This document shows, piece by piece, positions 33,223 through 44,786 of a stretch of 64,000 nt of DNA. A program made the translations under genes and the position numbers. The notes below the pieces were generated by a model, which saw only the letters and a list, made by a program, of their open reading frames with translations, was not told the origin of the DNA and did no database searches. This DNA is from Axinella damicornis (Eukaryota; Porifera; Demospongiae; Axinellida; Axinellidae), in contig OZ007512.1 in the NCBI GenBank assembly GCA_963931865.1, positions 7,248,208 to 7,312,207 on the forward strand, in the 5' to 3' direction. The number at the start of each line of letters is the position of its first letter. Positions within the stretch are counted from its first letter, which is position 1.

Positions 33223-34789
33223 CACCCGGGTATGCTTATGTTCTCTGAAGACAATAGATGTTGAGTCAAAACTTGAGGCCCATGGGCTATACCCAGAGGA
33301 GGGAGGACATGACGTCATGTCTTGACAAACTCACGTGGTAAGTTATCATTCCTAGCATTCTTGAACACATATAAAATGTGTACTTGATCATAGCAGTGGA
33401 CTACACCAGGGCGCTCGATCTGTAAATGCTCTACTGAGTATCAGTGTACTGCGACTGAAAAAATCTTCAAAATTGGCAGAGGGCGCCCCAACTAAATCAA
33501 CTTAGCAGTGCAAGTGTACAGCCTATACTTACAAGCTCACTGATTCGCAATTAAAAGTGCATCACGTGATCGTGTCCTCCCTCCTCTGGGCTACACCAAT
33601 ATACCTACGTACGTAAGTGCAAAGGCCCAAGGGATTCTCTATCACATACCGTAAAATGGAGTATTTTTGGGGGGCCTGCAATTCGGGCGAAACAAAAAAG
33701 TTCCATGCGATTTTAAGTCGCAACCCTTACTTACACGTACATGGTGCACCCTGGGACTCAACATGGAAGATCAAAGCGATTGGGCAATGGTGGAGGCTGC
33801 ATCTAGTTACGTAATGCTATATATGTGGTGAGGGCTACCATCCCTGTAGGTAGATCCCTAGTACTCTGTTTCATGCCCAATAGCAGCTGGGCTTATGAGG
33901 GTGATCGAAATGCACCTGCATGCACACCTTCACTGCAAACTGGAAGGAGAGTGAGAGGCTTTTTCAGAGAACAGAAAGTTACCTTCGAAAGCATTTTGAA
34001 AGAGAATGTAGTATGTTCATACTTTTCTGTTGGAGATTCACTACAGCCTGTAGGTCTTCTTTTGTGGTTGAGCAGCAGAATGGTTGTGGTTAGCACCTAT
34101 GCATCATCAGTTACTGGCATCCACCTGTCAGTTGCTTGTTGCTAGGCAACTTGACAGAGCTGTCTACAAAGCACACTAGCTACAAATAGTCAGATACTGG
34201 GCAGTACAAAATAGTCTGTAGAGCTTTCAGTAACCTGGCAATGATGAATGCGCTGGTTTTTACTGCCTCAGGATGACAAATTTGGTCAATCATAAGTGAA
34301 TGAGAAGTGAAACTACAGCAACACTGCGTTTTAGCATACTCTAACCAATATGAGTGCCAGATGCCATCCAGCACAGACTGGTGGGTGCTTATCCAAGTAA
34401 CCTTTGACCCTATACAGGAATACAGGAAACTGTGCCTGAACTGGGAAGAGGGCACTCTTTTGCAGGTGGGTGCTGAGCCACAAGACCACAGTATTGGACA
34501 AATGCACAGGGAAAGAGTCACCTTCATTTCCAATGCTTGAATGACAATCAGTGATACGTATTCATCTCAGAATCTATTATGCTGGATTGCTACACCACTG
34601 ATCAATGATGCAAAAAGGAACTCACCATCCTTTGGGAAGTGGTACGATCCTGCCAGTGTGTCCTCCGGCTGAACCCGCTCCACTGCCAATGCTGAAGAGA
34701 ATAATACTTTCAGACCCATGGATGTACAGGATGTACAGGTAAACATCATTGCAAGAAATATTCCAACATAGCTGCCACAAAAATAACAG
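33223..34789. other. Intergenic, nothing recognised
   Basis: ACCGTAAAATGGAG at about 33648 resembles a MITE terminus, but no partner end was found. Short frames lack domains. Confidence 0.4.
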
Positions 34790-34865
34790 CAGAAAAAAAG
34801 ACGCCGAAACCCGGGATTGAACTAGATCTTCAGTATAACGCTGGTAACTTTATCCTACCACAGAA
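34790..34865 (-). tRNA. tRNA-like relic (degenerate)
   Basis: On the minus strand, GTGGTAGGATAAAGTTACC resembles a D-arm/A box, AGTTCAATCCCGGG resembles a B box, and a T run follows as a Pol III terminator would. The stems do not pair well, so this is a pseudogene or SINE head at best. Confidence 0.25.
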
Positions 34866-34957
34866 TGGTGCAGAGGCATGTGGGAGTATGCACACGACAT
34901 GCAGTCCAAGGTATGCGCTGTGAACTATGACCAATGTGTACTACACTATTTACGTAC

Positions 34958-35171
34958 CTAAACTGTTTTCACCGGTGTAGTGAAATGCTCCTCCATCAAC
35001 TGCTGACGATCTACCCAGCAGAGATCCTATCTCCTCCACACTCCCCAGCAGAGATCCCATCTCCTCCACACTCCCCACCAGAGATCCCATCTCCTCCACA
35101 CTCCCCACCAGAGATCCCATCTCCTCCACACTCCCCAGCAGAGATCCTATCTCCTCCACACTCCCCAGCAG
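34958..35171. repeat. 30-bp minisatellite, in frame on both strands
   Basis: Five full 30-bp units (CTCCCCAGCAGAGATCCCAT + CTCCTCCACA) at 35011-35160 plus a partial. Plus-strand reading gives PAEIPSPPHS repeats; minus-strand reading gives SVEEMGSLVG repeats. The minus frame runs to a GTACGT donor directly after 34958, so a small exon is conceivable, but the acceptor side (CCCTTAAAG|GATGATG) is weak. Confidence 0.75.
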
Positions 35172-35430
35172 TTGGGATGCTTCATCATCATCCTTTAAGG
35201 GAATGCAAAATGGGAATGAACAACTCCAAGATTAGGTACAGTACCAGCATGTGCTATCTCACGGTACTGACAATTTGAAAGTTCATAAACTGATACGGAT
35301 GTACTGATATGGAGTACGTCCTACTGTTAGGTTGAAACCACTACTGCACGGTTCACGCTCCTTTAATATCATGAATGTGAGCAAGAACAGTAGAATAGGC
35401 TTGAGCTTTCACAGACCACACATGGCTACA
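35172..35430. other. Spacer, nothing recognised
   Basis: No gene, RNA or repeat evident. Confidence 0.4.
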
Positions 35431-36259
35431 ATAGGGAACTTGCATGATTACGTCACGAGTGGATGGACACGCCCACTTATGGTATCATGTACCATGCTGC
35501 TCCATTGAAAATGGCTACCAAGGTGAGCGTTTACAAGTACTGCGCCGGTGTGCTACCGCGTAGCAGAAAATGATTCTAGCTATTGGCTGTCCAGAAGTTT
35601 AGCTACAAAATGAATCATTCCATGTGCGAATCGGAGAAGCGGTTGTTGAGCAATGGCGTCTAAAGCAAGTACGGTAGGACGGAACCCGAAGCATAATGTT
35701 GGACTCACGGCCTCAGCACTTACAACATTTAGTTTCAGCGCAGCAGCTCCTCCGTTGGTCTTTGTAGAAAACCATCCCTGGGGCGCCGCTAAGTTCCTAG
35801 AGAGTTGATAGTAGCACAGAACGACACTATCCATGCTAGATCCCACTTACCGCTTCATAAGGCACTTTTGCCAGTACTTTTAGCCCCCTGCACTTCAGCC
35901 AACGCTTGAGTTCCACTTCGTATGGCCTACTAAGGTCATGGCCACGCTAGCAAAGCTGGAGGAATGTCTTTCTCACTAACCTGGACAGCACCACGGTCTG
36001 TGCCACTCGCTTTGGATGCCATTGCTCAACAACCGCTTTTCCGATTCGCTCGAGGAAGAATTCATTTTGTAGCTAAACTTCTGGACAGCCAATAATTATC
36101 TCGAATCATTTTCTGCTACGCACTAGCACGTGGGCGCAGTGCTTATAAACGCTCACCTTGGTAGCCATTCCCAATACATTTTCAATGGAGCAGAATGGTA
36201 TGTGATACCATAAGTGGGTGTGTCCATCCGCTCGTGACGTAGTCATGCAAGTCCCCTAT
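35431..36259. mobile_element. 829-bp long-TIR DNA element
   Basis: The ends read ATAGGGAACTTGCATGA and, inverted, ATAGGGGACTTGCATGA. Inverted similarity extends about 245-265 bases per arm (35431-35675 and about 35995-36259), including GACACGCCCACTTATGG, GGCTACCAAGGTGAGCG, TTGGCTGTCCAGAAG and GCGGTTGTTGAGCAATGGC. The arms differ by small indels. About 320 bp of interior has no domain. Target duplication not identified, superfamily unknown. Confidence 0.8.
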
Positions 36260-37253
36260 GATGACGTCTTCTCTGGAGTCTCTAATCTATAGTGTCACAG
36301 AAAAGAAACAGAAAACCTGATTGTCCTTTATGATGTTGCTGAAGTGCAATGACAATGCTTCCTGACATGTCTGCCATTGACCCCCCCCAGGCCCCCACAA
36401 GAAATTGTGTTTTGACACATAATATGACTTGACTTGGTTTCCTTGTCCTGCAGCTACTAGACCATGGAGCGCTTGCCTCTTGTAGTAGCATCTACTCATG
36501 CTGCTTTTCATCAGCAAGAACTTCATCCAGCATACCAACCAGACGCTGCAGTAACAACACGGGACAAAGAAAGACACAACAAGATAAAGATTCAGTCAGG
36601 ATTGAAGATTTCTGGTGGACAAGATGACACTGTATACTGTGGTATGAACTGTAGCGAACTATTATTAGTAGTATGCATTGCGTATTATTTTCAAGTGATA
36701 AGACAATACCACAGTATACCAACAAAGAAAACGCTGTCATACAGATTTTTACCACCCAGTGAATTGTAACACTTTCCAACATGAATTTGCAGCGTTGGTT
36801 TTGTACGTACCTACATTTCTGAAAAACAGTGCAGCTTCACTTACTGATCTTTTGTTTAGGCTTTCCACAGCCGCATTTATAGGTCTTCCTGAGCTGTGTT
36901 CATCATGTAAATCTGGCGTAGTGGTAGAAGCAATTCCACAAACATATCGTGACATGGATGGTTTCCATGTCTGTTCGCTTGCTTGTTGTGATTCTGAAAC
37001 TATCACAAGCACAGAATGACATCGCTTGGGTTGCCATGTCATCCGCAAGCATGAGTCAGACTTCAGGGTTTGCAAAGGCCATAGCAAAAGCACTGCAGAC
37101 ATCGAGCAACAGTGACACCTGCAGAGCAGCTATAGATGGCATCAAGAGAGTGAGACATCTACCCAAATATGGCAAGCAGACAGACATTGAGTCCAACTCT
37201 GAGATGAATGACCGCTGCCGGAAGGGAAGCTGATAAGTACAGAGCAGCTGGTG
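36260..37253. other. Candidate exonic fragments, unrecognised
   Basis: On the plus strand, 36454-36640 lies between TTGTCCTGCAG and CTGTG|gtatga and is open (MERLPLVVASTHAAF...). The second part of a frame ending at 37233 (SGFAKAIAKALQ, DGIKRVRHLPKYGKQTD) looks protein-like. I cannot join them into one phase-consistent gene, and no domain is recognised. Treat as possible remnants. Confidence 0.25.
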
Positions 37254-37470
37254 TGACTGTGTGGCCAAGTGGTTAAAGCACTCGACTGTGGTGTGAGAGG
37301 CCACAGGTTCGAGTCCCACCAGTTGCACCTAGGAAGGGTTTTTCTCCAGGTTTCTGGTTTCCCTTCCCAGGAGAGCCTTCATATTAGCCTCATGGCTAGG
37401 TGGCTTTATCCTTACACCAATCACTCTGTGTGCATTGTGTGTAAAACTTGTATAGAGGGAAAAAAAAGCT
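37254..37470 (+). repeat. tRNA-derived sequence (SINE-like) with A and B boxes
   Basis: TGGCCAAGTGG (37261-37271) matches the Pol III A box and GGTTCGAGTCC (37307-37317) the B box, with tRNA-like spacing. A partial anticodon stem (CTCG/GTGAG) surrounds GTG in the anticodon position. The T stem does not pair, so this is not a functional tRNA. About 140 bp of non-tRNA sequence ending near GGGAAAAAAAAG follows, which suggests a SINE. Confidence 0.5.
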
Positions 37471-38133
37471 GAATGGCGAGTGAATGAGCCCCTCCAGGAG
37501 ACAGCTACCAGAAATGGGATAGCATGTAAAATCTGTACCAGTAGGAGTTCAAAGTTCAAAACCACTTGCAAGCTACATGCGGTAGTGTTTTGAAAATGCA
37601 ACATGCTTGCAGATCCATTTCCATCACTGCAGCGGATTAAACGGAGCTCCAGAAGATGCTTCCTGATTCTCAAAAGAAGCCTTCCAATTTGCAGTGAAGT
37701 TGCACTGCAAACACATTATTTTGGAAAAGCATTCAGAAAGTGAGCATCACCTTTAAAATGCGTACTGCACAGTAACGTTCCCTACACAAGTTTTCAATCC
37801 CACTCTGCCAATTTTGATGTGCATACATATCAGAGTTAGATGTGACCTACAATTCCAGATTCTAAAGGCTATATATGTATCCAGCAACGCGCTACCATTT
37901 CCGGGTTTAGGGGGTTTTGTTACAGTAATTACAATTATAGCAGCATGGATATTATGAGCATGATTGTGTAAAAGCTGGAATACTGGATCAGCAAACTGTG
38001 AGTTATAGACAAATTTGTTTGTCCTCTTTTTTGCTAGCACTATTGTGGTCACCTGGTAATCCAGCTTTTACACACACCCTGATATTACACAGTACAGCAG
38101 CAGACACTAAGCTGACCCATTAGCACTCCTTAC
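37471..38133. other. Intergenic, nothing recognised
   Basis: Only short frames without domains. Confidence 0.4.
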
Positions 38134-38278
38134 CCTGCCAGATGTATCGGTGATGACATGGAGGTTGTCTTGAAGGGCATCCACGAGATACTGGATGATT
38201 TCCAATGAGGTTTCAAGATAGTCCAAACTCATCGCCAGTCAGACCATCGTCATCCAAAATGCTCTCTACCACCTTCTC
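38134..38278 (-). pseudogene. Possible frameshifted exon, unknown protein
   Basis: On the minus strand, a good acceptor (GTTTTGTTTCCTTGTAG) and a consensus donor (GGCAGG|gtaagg) bound 145 bases. The first frame reads EKVVESILDDDGLTGDE and then hits TGA. One base over, it continues as SLDYLETSLEIIQYLV and DALQDNLHVITDTSG. The protein-like character of both halves suggests a single coding exon with a one-base shift (mutation or sequencing error). No family recognised. Confidence 0.35.
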
Positions 38279-38739
38279 CTACAAGGAAACAAAACAGAAT
38301 GTCAGTATTGACACTCCATGACACCTGAACTTAATTTTCAGTAGTATGCGTGCCAACATTTTACAACAGTCGTGCATAGTAATGTACACGTCACACATGT
38401 AATGTCATGCACATCTTGTTTCCTAGGTGCAGTGGCGTAGCTACGTAGGATTCTGTGATGCCAGGGCCTGAGTACTGGAACTGCGGAAGGCAGTGAACAG
38501 AGGCGCGTAGTGCCAATCCAATCAGCACGAAGAACGGATTTTTTTTCGCAGTCATTTTCAGTTACCTAGATGGGCCGTCGTAGCACCTTCAGGGGAGCTC
38601 AAGGCACAGTGCCCGATTCAGGCCAGGATCGATGTAGCGCTGGGACAAAGTACGGAGCAAGTGAGCATCTCCTGTCGTTGTTGGGCCCGGCAGACAGATT
38701 GACCGCCCGGAGCCATCCAATGCCGAGGACTGACAGAAC

Positions 38740-39640
38740 AGAGAGTCAGAAAACTCAGTCCTAAACCTCTATGCAGATGACATGCTCTTGTACAAACAAA
38801 TCAAGTGCAGTGAGGATTACCAGCAGTTGCAAATGGACATTGATAAAATCAGTTCATGGGTAGATCACAATAATTTATCACTTAACCCAGCCAAACGCAA
38901 GACCATGCTGCTCTCAAGAAAGCGGAATCTCAGTCATCCTCCACAGCTCCTACTAAACAAGGCACCACTTGAACAAGTAGAAGCCTTTAAGTAGTTGGGA
39001 GTGCTCATTTCATCAGACTTGTCTTGGTCCAGGCACATTGACTCCATCTGTGCAAAAGGAAAGAGACTTATTGGCCTGTTATACAGAAGGTTCTCCACTA
39101 AAGTAAGCAGTGAAAGATTAATAGAAATGTACAAATATCTAGTGCGCCCTCACCTCGAATATGCCGCCCCTGTGTGGGATCCCCACCTTCTCAAAGACAT
39201 AAAATCTGTGGAGAAGGTACAGAAATATGGACTAAAGATGTGTTTAAAAAGGTGGGATCTAGGATACCAAGAGCTGCTCCATCTTGCTCAAATTCCTACA
39301 CTTGAGAACAGGAGAATTTATTTAAAACTTTGTACTCTCTTTAAGATCATCCATGGTCTCTTCCCTTTCACACCCGATGTATTTATGCCGCAACCCAGTA
39401 GACATAACTATAATCTTCCATTTTTGTATCAACCTTTTTCACACACTAACGCCTTCCAAGCATTATTTGTTCCAAGTACTGTTTCCATATGGAATCACCT
39501 ACCCCCCGATGCACTTACTGCACCTTCACCCCACACATTTAAGTTAAATATTGCACCTTTGTTCTTGTAGTTAGTTAGGGTACATACCTGTATTAGCCTA
39601 GAAGGCTATTATGTATCCTTTGCATTGGCATAAATTATTA
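38740..39640 (+). pseudogene. 5'-truncated LINE fragment (RT C-terminus, in-frame TAG)
   Basis: It begins just before the reverse-transcriptase catalytic motif (LYADDMLLYK at 38767) and runs to a stop at 39570, with an in-frame TAG at 38992-38994 where the intact relative has Tyr (FKYLG). YLVRPHLEYAAPVWDPHL and PSTVSIWNHLPPD match the order of motifs in the 48924-51731 protein, and the 3' UTR (CTTTGCATTGGCATAAA) is related. It is a different, inactive subfamily member produced by incomplete reverse transcription. Confidence 0.88.
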
Positions 39641-40680
39641 TAGAAAGAGAGTAGAAATATCTCCTGTACCCTCATGTCGCCTGACAAGTGGCGGTGAAAC
39701 AGCAGGAGATTTGCTTCCTCGACAACAGACTAGAGTCACTTGTCTTAGGGCAGTTTAGCTCCACCTACTATTATTGCCACAGTGCTAACGCAATTATGGC
39801 AATTACAGTCTCGCTTCGGCCAAGCCGCAACTGGAAAATTACGGACCCTTGAGGAATGATTGTGTCTTCAAATAATCAACTCCGTCAGGTGCATAGCTAC
39901 ACAATCTGATATAGTGAAGCAATCACCTACATGCCCACTCTCAGTAACAGCGCAACCAATGATGATGCAAGGCAAAATTGACACTGCACTGAGTTACCTT
40001 TCAGGTGGAATACTGTAGCTTGGATGCTTTGGTGAAACAAAGGTCCTACACTCACTACATCACATCCTCCGTGATAAACACCCCAGAGGAACATGCGCCT
40101 GCAGTAGAAACATCCTATGGGAAAGCTACCTTAGTAGATCACTAATGCATCACCCCAGAATCTACAATCATTCCACAATTCACCGTGACAACCTGAATGC
40201 AGACTTCATTTGCCAAGTAGCTATGTGTACTGAGCAATCAGCTGCAGTGGTTCTTGTGGCCTCGATGCAGGTACATTATTCTTTTTAATTTAATGCAACA
40301 TAACTGCATACTATATTATCTAGTCAGGCTAATAATGAAAGTCATTCTAGAAACATAATATACTAGCTACACAGATAAGTAACACTAAAGGAAGTCATGG
40401 GTGTCCAAGGTGGAGTTTGCGCATTTTACAGGTTGAGTCCTTGGATGTGTTCGGACTGTGATACTGAAGCTCTACAACTTCAACAGGATGTCAGCTGCAT
40501 ATCTCAAGGTCTACCACTCAAGAAGAAACCTTTTCTAGTTGATCTTGCAGCACTATATAGCACAATGCAGCTATTCCCCCAGCAAAGTCAGTACAGGGAG
40601 TCACAATTTCAAACAATTTTCTTGGTTTGTACAGAAGAATGTCGGGGTGCATGTGAATGTGCAACATCGATATACTTCAG
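39641..40680. other. Intergenic, nothing recognised
   Basis: A 97-codon Cys-containing frame at 40397-40690 has no recognisable domain and overlaps the start of a LINE relic on the other strand. Confidence 0.4.
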
Positions 40681-40910
40681 GAATATGTAGAATAGGAGAG
40701 GGCCGAGTATGGATCCTTAAGGGATCCTGGAGCTGACTGGGGTTGAGCTCTGCTGCAATGCCGTCCAATACAACACTCTGTGTCCGGTTGGTGAGATAGT
40801 CACAGAACCATTGGAGAAGGGATCCAGTATAATGCCAGTGTTGACTAGGGAGGATGTAAGTTTACCATGGGGCATTGACAGTGATGAATACTGCTGCAAT
40901 TTGAGTGTGG
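40681..40910 (-). pseudogene. LINE reverse-transcriptase relic, minus strand
   Basis: The minus-strand translation gives DYLTNRTQSVVLDGIAAEL in one frame. Then, shifted, it gives VSSRIP*GSILGPLLFYIF, a clear decay of the conserved RT block SGVPQGSILGPLLF (Gln codon turned into TAA). Frameshifts and stops make it non-functional. It belongs to a non-LTR element distinct from the intact one. Confidence 0.75.
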
Positions 40911-42602
40911 TGTTCCATTTGTTCTTCTCCCAAGTAACTAATATTTGAGTGCATTTTTAGCTGCCTGACTAATCCCCATAGACAATTCTAGGTATGTATG
41001 AGGTGACCAACTCGAGGCCTGAAGAAATATGCGATTGGAAACATTAGCTAAGTTAACCATAAGTAACTTTTCCGGGGCATTATCGATGATGCACTGTTAG
41101 ATTGAGAGTCTCTAATGTTCAATTCACGCCTGTCCTGGGTTCGAATCACACATTTCCTTATCTGGGAACGAGGATAGCTGTACTAAATACCTTGTGTTTC
41201 TCTGTTGAAGGGTGCATATAGTGCAGCCTTCAAAAAGGAATTTGCCATCTGCCCTTCTGGAAAAATTTATGGTAACTCAAGCGAGTTCAGTGATGATGAC
41301 ATCACCTTCCCGGCCGCCAATAATGGGGCTCAGGACAAGACCTGCACGAAAACCTCTTGCAGTTAAGATGCATCATTCCTGGGTTATCAAGTCACAATGA
41401 ACAGAACCAAGGGTGCATCGATCGGCGGCTCGATGCGCCCTTGACAGAACCAATGAATCAAGCTGCACTACTCGGATCTACACCGGCACAAATTATCGCG
41501 TGCATGCAAGGCAACTGTTCACTGATAGTGATGGCAGCATTGGCCGGTGATCAAGCAGAGCCAACAGCAGCACCAACTTGAATTATACAAGTGAGAGTGA
41601 ACATAATTGCCACTGACACCAAAGACAAGTTCTTTGAGTACTCTTTGGTGAACATCCGTCAAAATTCGAATTTCATCCTTGTGTCATAATACAAGTGTAA
41701 TTGGGAAACTGATTTATAGTAGGGGGAGGGTTCCAAACAACGACTGGCTTGCTGGGCTCGACTACGAGTAGCTAGTCCGAATCTACCACAAAGTTTGTGA
41801 CCGAGTGGACCGAGATGTAAATAACACAACATTTCGACCTGAGTGGGTCTTCCTCAACTGATTTGAAACACAATTGTCATATTTGCATGAGTGCATAGAA
41901 GAATAGACAACTTTTGAGGATAGTATCCTCACCACTGGAATAATATCTTTTCTGATATAGCTACTGCTATATGCATATATAGCCATTGACTGCATCCACA
42001 ACAGCATGTCTTGCCACAATTCAATTTTTTTTTGCCTGGACATTGCATGTCTATTGCATTACCCACTACGGCTTAGTTGCTGCTTTGTGCATGAATGACA
42101 TCATAACGCATGAATAAAAAATTAGCTTGATTATTTCACTAGCTGCGTTCCCAGGCCTCCTAAGCGAATGTACAAAGACTACTAGTAGCTAACTGGTGTA
42201 ATAATTTTCATGATCGTTATGGAGCTAGGAGCTAGCCCCTTCACAAGTAGATGAAAGTATAGACACGGCAACGTGGGTGCCATGTGTATTCAGATTTTTG
42301 GCAGGTTACACGGTTTACAGATCATGATGTTTGAAAACTTCATGCATTCTATGGTTGGAACACGACTACTCACCCCTTAAAATGGACAGTTCTGCTCAAT
42401 ACTAAATAAGCATTAAAATTTGTATGCAATAAGAACTCTGATGGGGTAATCACACCAAACACGACAACTTAAGGTTAACCCTGCGAGATTAGCTATATAG
42501 GCGGCAAATACAAACGTATCGTGAATAAGCAACCTATGGGCAACATGGATATTATCAGACCATACACAATTGCAATGGACCACTCCATCACTTGTATTCC
42601 AC
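40911..42602. other. Intergenic with stray repeat ends
   Basis: GGGAACGAGGATAG near 41165 and GCGTTCCCAGGCC near 42145 resemble single ends of the TAGCCTCGTTCCCAG family. GGGTTCGAATC near 41138 is an isolated B-box-like motif. No gene. Confidence 0.4.
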
Positions 42603-42833
42603 TCGTTCCTTTGCTTTCCTTTGGTATTAGTAGCATGGAGACAAACTGATAGAACAGATTTTGGGGTACAGTAATTAATGGATCCGGAACCCCTGCCTGG
42701 CATGGTATGGGAGCTAATATATGTTGCCTCCTGGGAAGTCACTCTCAACTAGAGTAGCTACCTGTATCACAAAGCTGTATGTATCAATGCAGAGTTTTGC
42801 AGCAAGTTTTCACTGCTTTTCAGTGGTTGTGAT
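42603..42833. repeat. Dispersed repeat DR3, copy 1
   Basis: About 230 bp matching 44465-44692 at roughly 90% by eye, including ACAGTAATTAATGGATCCGG and CTGCCTGGCATGGTATGGG. Direct orientation. Confidence 0.8.
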
Positions 42834-42897
42834 TTTAGTTAGTTTAAACTATACATTTTCCGCTCTGAACAGAATGATCGAGGTATCCCCTGCAGCT

Positions 42898-43275
42898 GGT
42901 TGGTTGCCATATCTGGAGGAGCATAAACTGTTGTGATGCAGGTTTTCAAAGCCTTTGGGGTTGCTACAACCTAACGCTCTGATGGTATACTCCAAACTGC
43001 TTCACAAATTCACACGGAGTACAAAGTCAGAGTAAAAATTATCATGATTGCATTCTGGTTTCTGCTCCTGTATGCATGGCAGGGTAAGAACTCACTGTAC
43101 ATTAATTACTACCTCCTGCAGCAACTTGTTGCTTATTGGCCAAGTGGCTACAGTGTTGGACTGTGGAACTAGACGTCCCAGGTTCTAGCCCAGTATAGCA
43201 GCCATATATTATGGAGAACCCCATGCAAAGGCTTTGCAATCACAACATATGCTTCTCCAGATAAGGCAACCAACC
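42898..43275. repeat. Inverted repeat with ~60-bp arms
   Basis: GGTTGGTTGCCATATCTGGA...TTTCAAAGCCTTTGGGG (42898-42960) is mirrored at 43217-43275 with a few mismatches. The ~255-bp spacer contains TTGGCCAAGTGGCTACAG (43137), an A-box-like tRNA motif. It may be a non-autonomous transposon. Confidence 0.6.
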
Positions 43276-44464
43276 TGAGAATAGTCCAATTATTGCAAAA
43301 AGAAAGCACATGGATGGAATCGACTTCAATAGCCAATTAGCTGGCACTGAGGGAGCTTCAGAGTTACCCAATATCACATGACTGCAGTGCACCAATGAAG
43401 ATGCCACGTATTTGGTTGGCAGCCTCAACCTAGCTCATGCATTTCCCAGTGCAATAATTGTTCCAGTTGTACTTATGTGGGTGAGTTACGTAGGTGCACT
43501 TCAGGCCACACCCCTGATGTGTCTGTATTAATTATTACCCCATGCTGCGTGGTCTAGTAATCCCATGCATGCACGTACTCCTATATAACATCTGCAGCAT
43601 GCAGCTAAAGTGCAAGTACATGTAACAAATATCCACCCAGTCAGACTGCACTGATGTGGCACTATGTAAGACATGTTGTTTATTGCTATTGTTCCTGCAT
43701 TAAAGTCTTGGCATTAGCATTGAAAGTACTCATCAAAAGCAAGATGATCGTTACAACAGCCAAACAATGAACTGTTTGGCTGTTGTAATATAGCTAGAGG
43801 CCGGTCACCTATCTGTTCCAATCCCATACTTCAGTGCCATCTCTCGTGCTCGCTTCCATTTCCACAGTGTAGTTCCTGGAATACTTATCCCGCCACACTG
43901 TATGTTGCATGCACCTTGGTGCGTGGCACATAGCAGTGCTGAGCGATAAACCATCACAATAAGTATACTGGTTCCTGCATGGAATCAAACATGCACCAAT
44001 TATTCTGCATGCAGTTCATGGTGACTGCACAATATTTACATCATTAAAACTCTTGTAGTTATGGAGCACAGCTACGTTCCAACATCTCATTCAACATTCT
44101 GTAGAAATGCGTACTGTAGCTATATGTACTGGTAGATCTATTGCCTTTTTTGCCGATACTACTGATCCCAGTACAAGTACTGGCCTGTAACGATACCTAT
44201 ACCGATACTACAGATGTAGGTACTGAAGCATCAAAATGATAACGAAAAGCTTGTTATTTTTAAGTGCACAGAACGGTTTTAAAATTCAACAACTGTACAT
44301 AAAATAACAACATTTCGATTCTTAGTTTCAGGAATCGGAACTGGTCACAATGAAGTAACATACAGTAATGCACTATATATGTACTAGCCTCGTTCCCAGG
44401 CACTCGGTAACTTTGGAGAGAAGAGTGCCTGGTATACACTGTTTGCTCATGCGCGGCTCCCGTT
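43276..44464. other. Intergenic with a short perfect hairpin
   Basis: Apart from the hairpin at 43751-43788 and a single TAGCCTCGTTCCCAGGC end at 44394, nothing is recognised. After that end, CCAGGCACTC and GAGTGCCTGG form a 10-bp stem. Confidence 0.45.
43751..43788. repeat. 16-bp perfect stem, 6-nt loop
   Basis: TTACAACAGCCAAACA, loop ATGAAC, then TGTTTGGCTGTTGTAA. The stem is too short for a typical animal miRNA precursor, so it is described only as a hairpin. Confidence 0.85.
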
Positions 44465-44692
44465 CCTTTGCTAGAAGTATTAGTAGCATGGAGGCAAACT
44501 GATAGAACAGATTTTGGGGGTACAGTAATTAATGGATCCGGAACCCCTGCCTGGCATGGTATGGGAGCTAATTTATGTTGCCTCCTGGGAAAGTCACTCA
44601 ACTAGAGTAGCTACATGTACCTGTATCACATAGTCGCATGCATCAATGCAGAGTTTCGCAGCACATTTCCACTGCTTTTCAGTGGGATTTCT
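44465..44692. repeat. Dispersed repeat DR3, copy 2
   Basis: Direct copy of 42603-42833 with small indels. Confidence 0.8.
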
Positions 44693-44786
44693 TTCAGAAT
44701 GCACTTATGCAGTCCTGCAGTTATTGGAACACTCCATTCATGCTGATCACAACGGTGCAAATACCAGCTTCATATCTCATTCCTAG

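Noticed and set aside
43751..43788. microRNA precursor
   Set aside because: A 16-bp perfect stem with a 6-nt loop is too short for a typical animal pre-miRNA.
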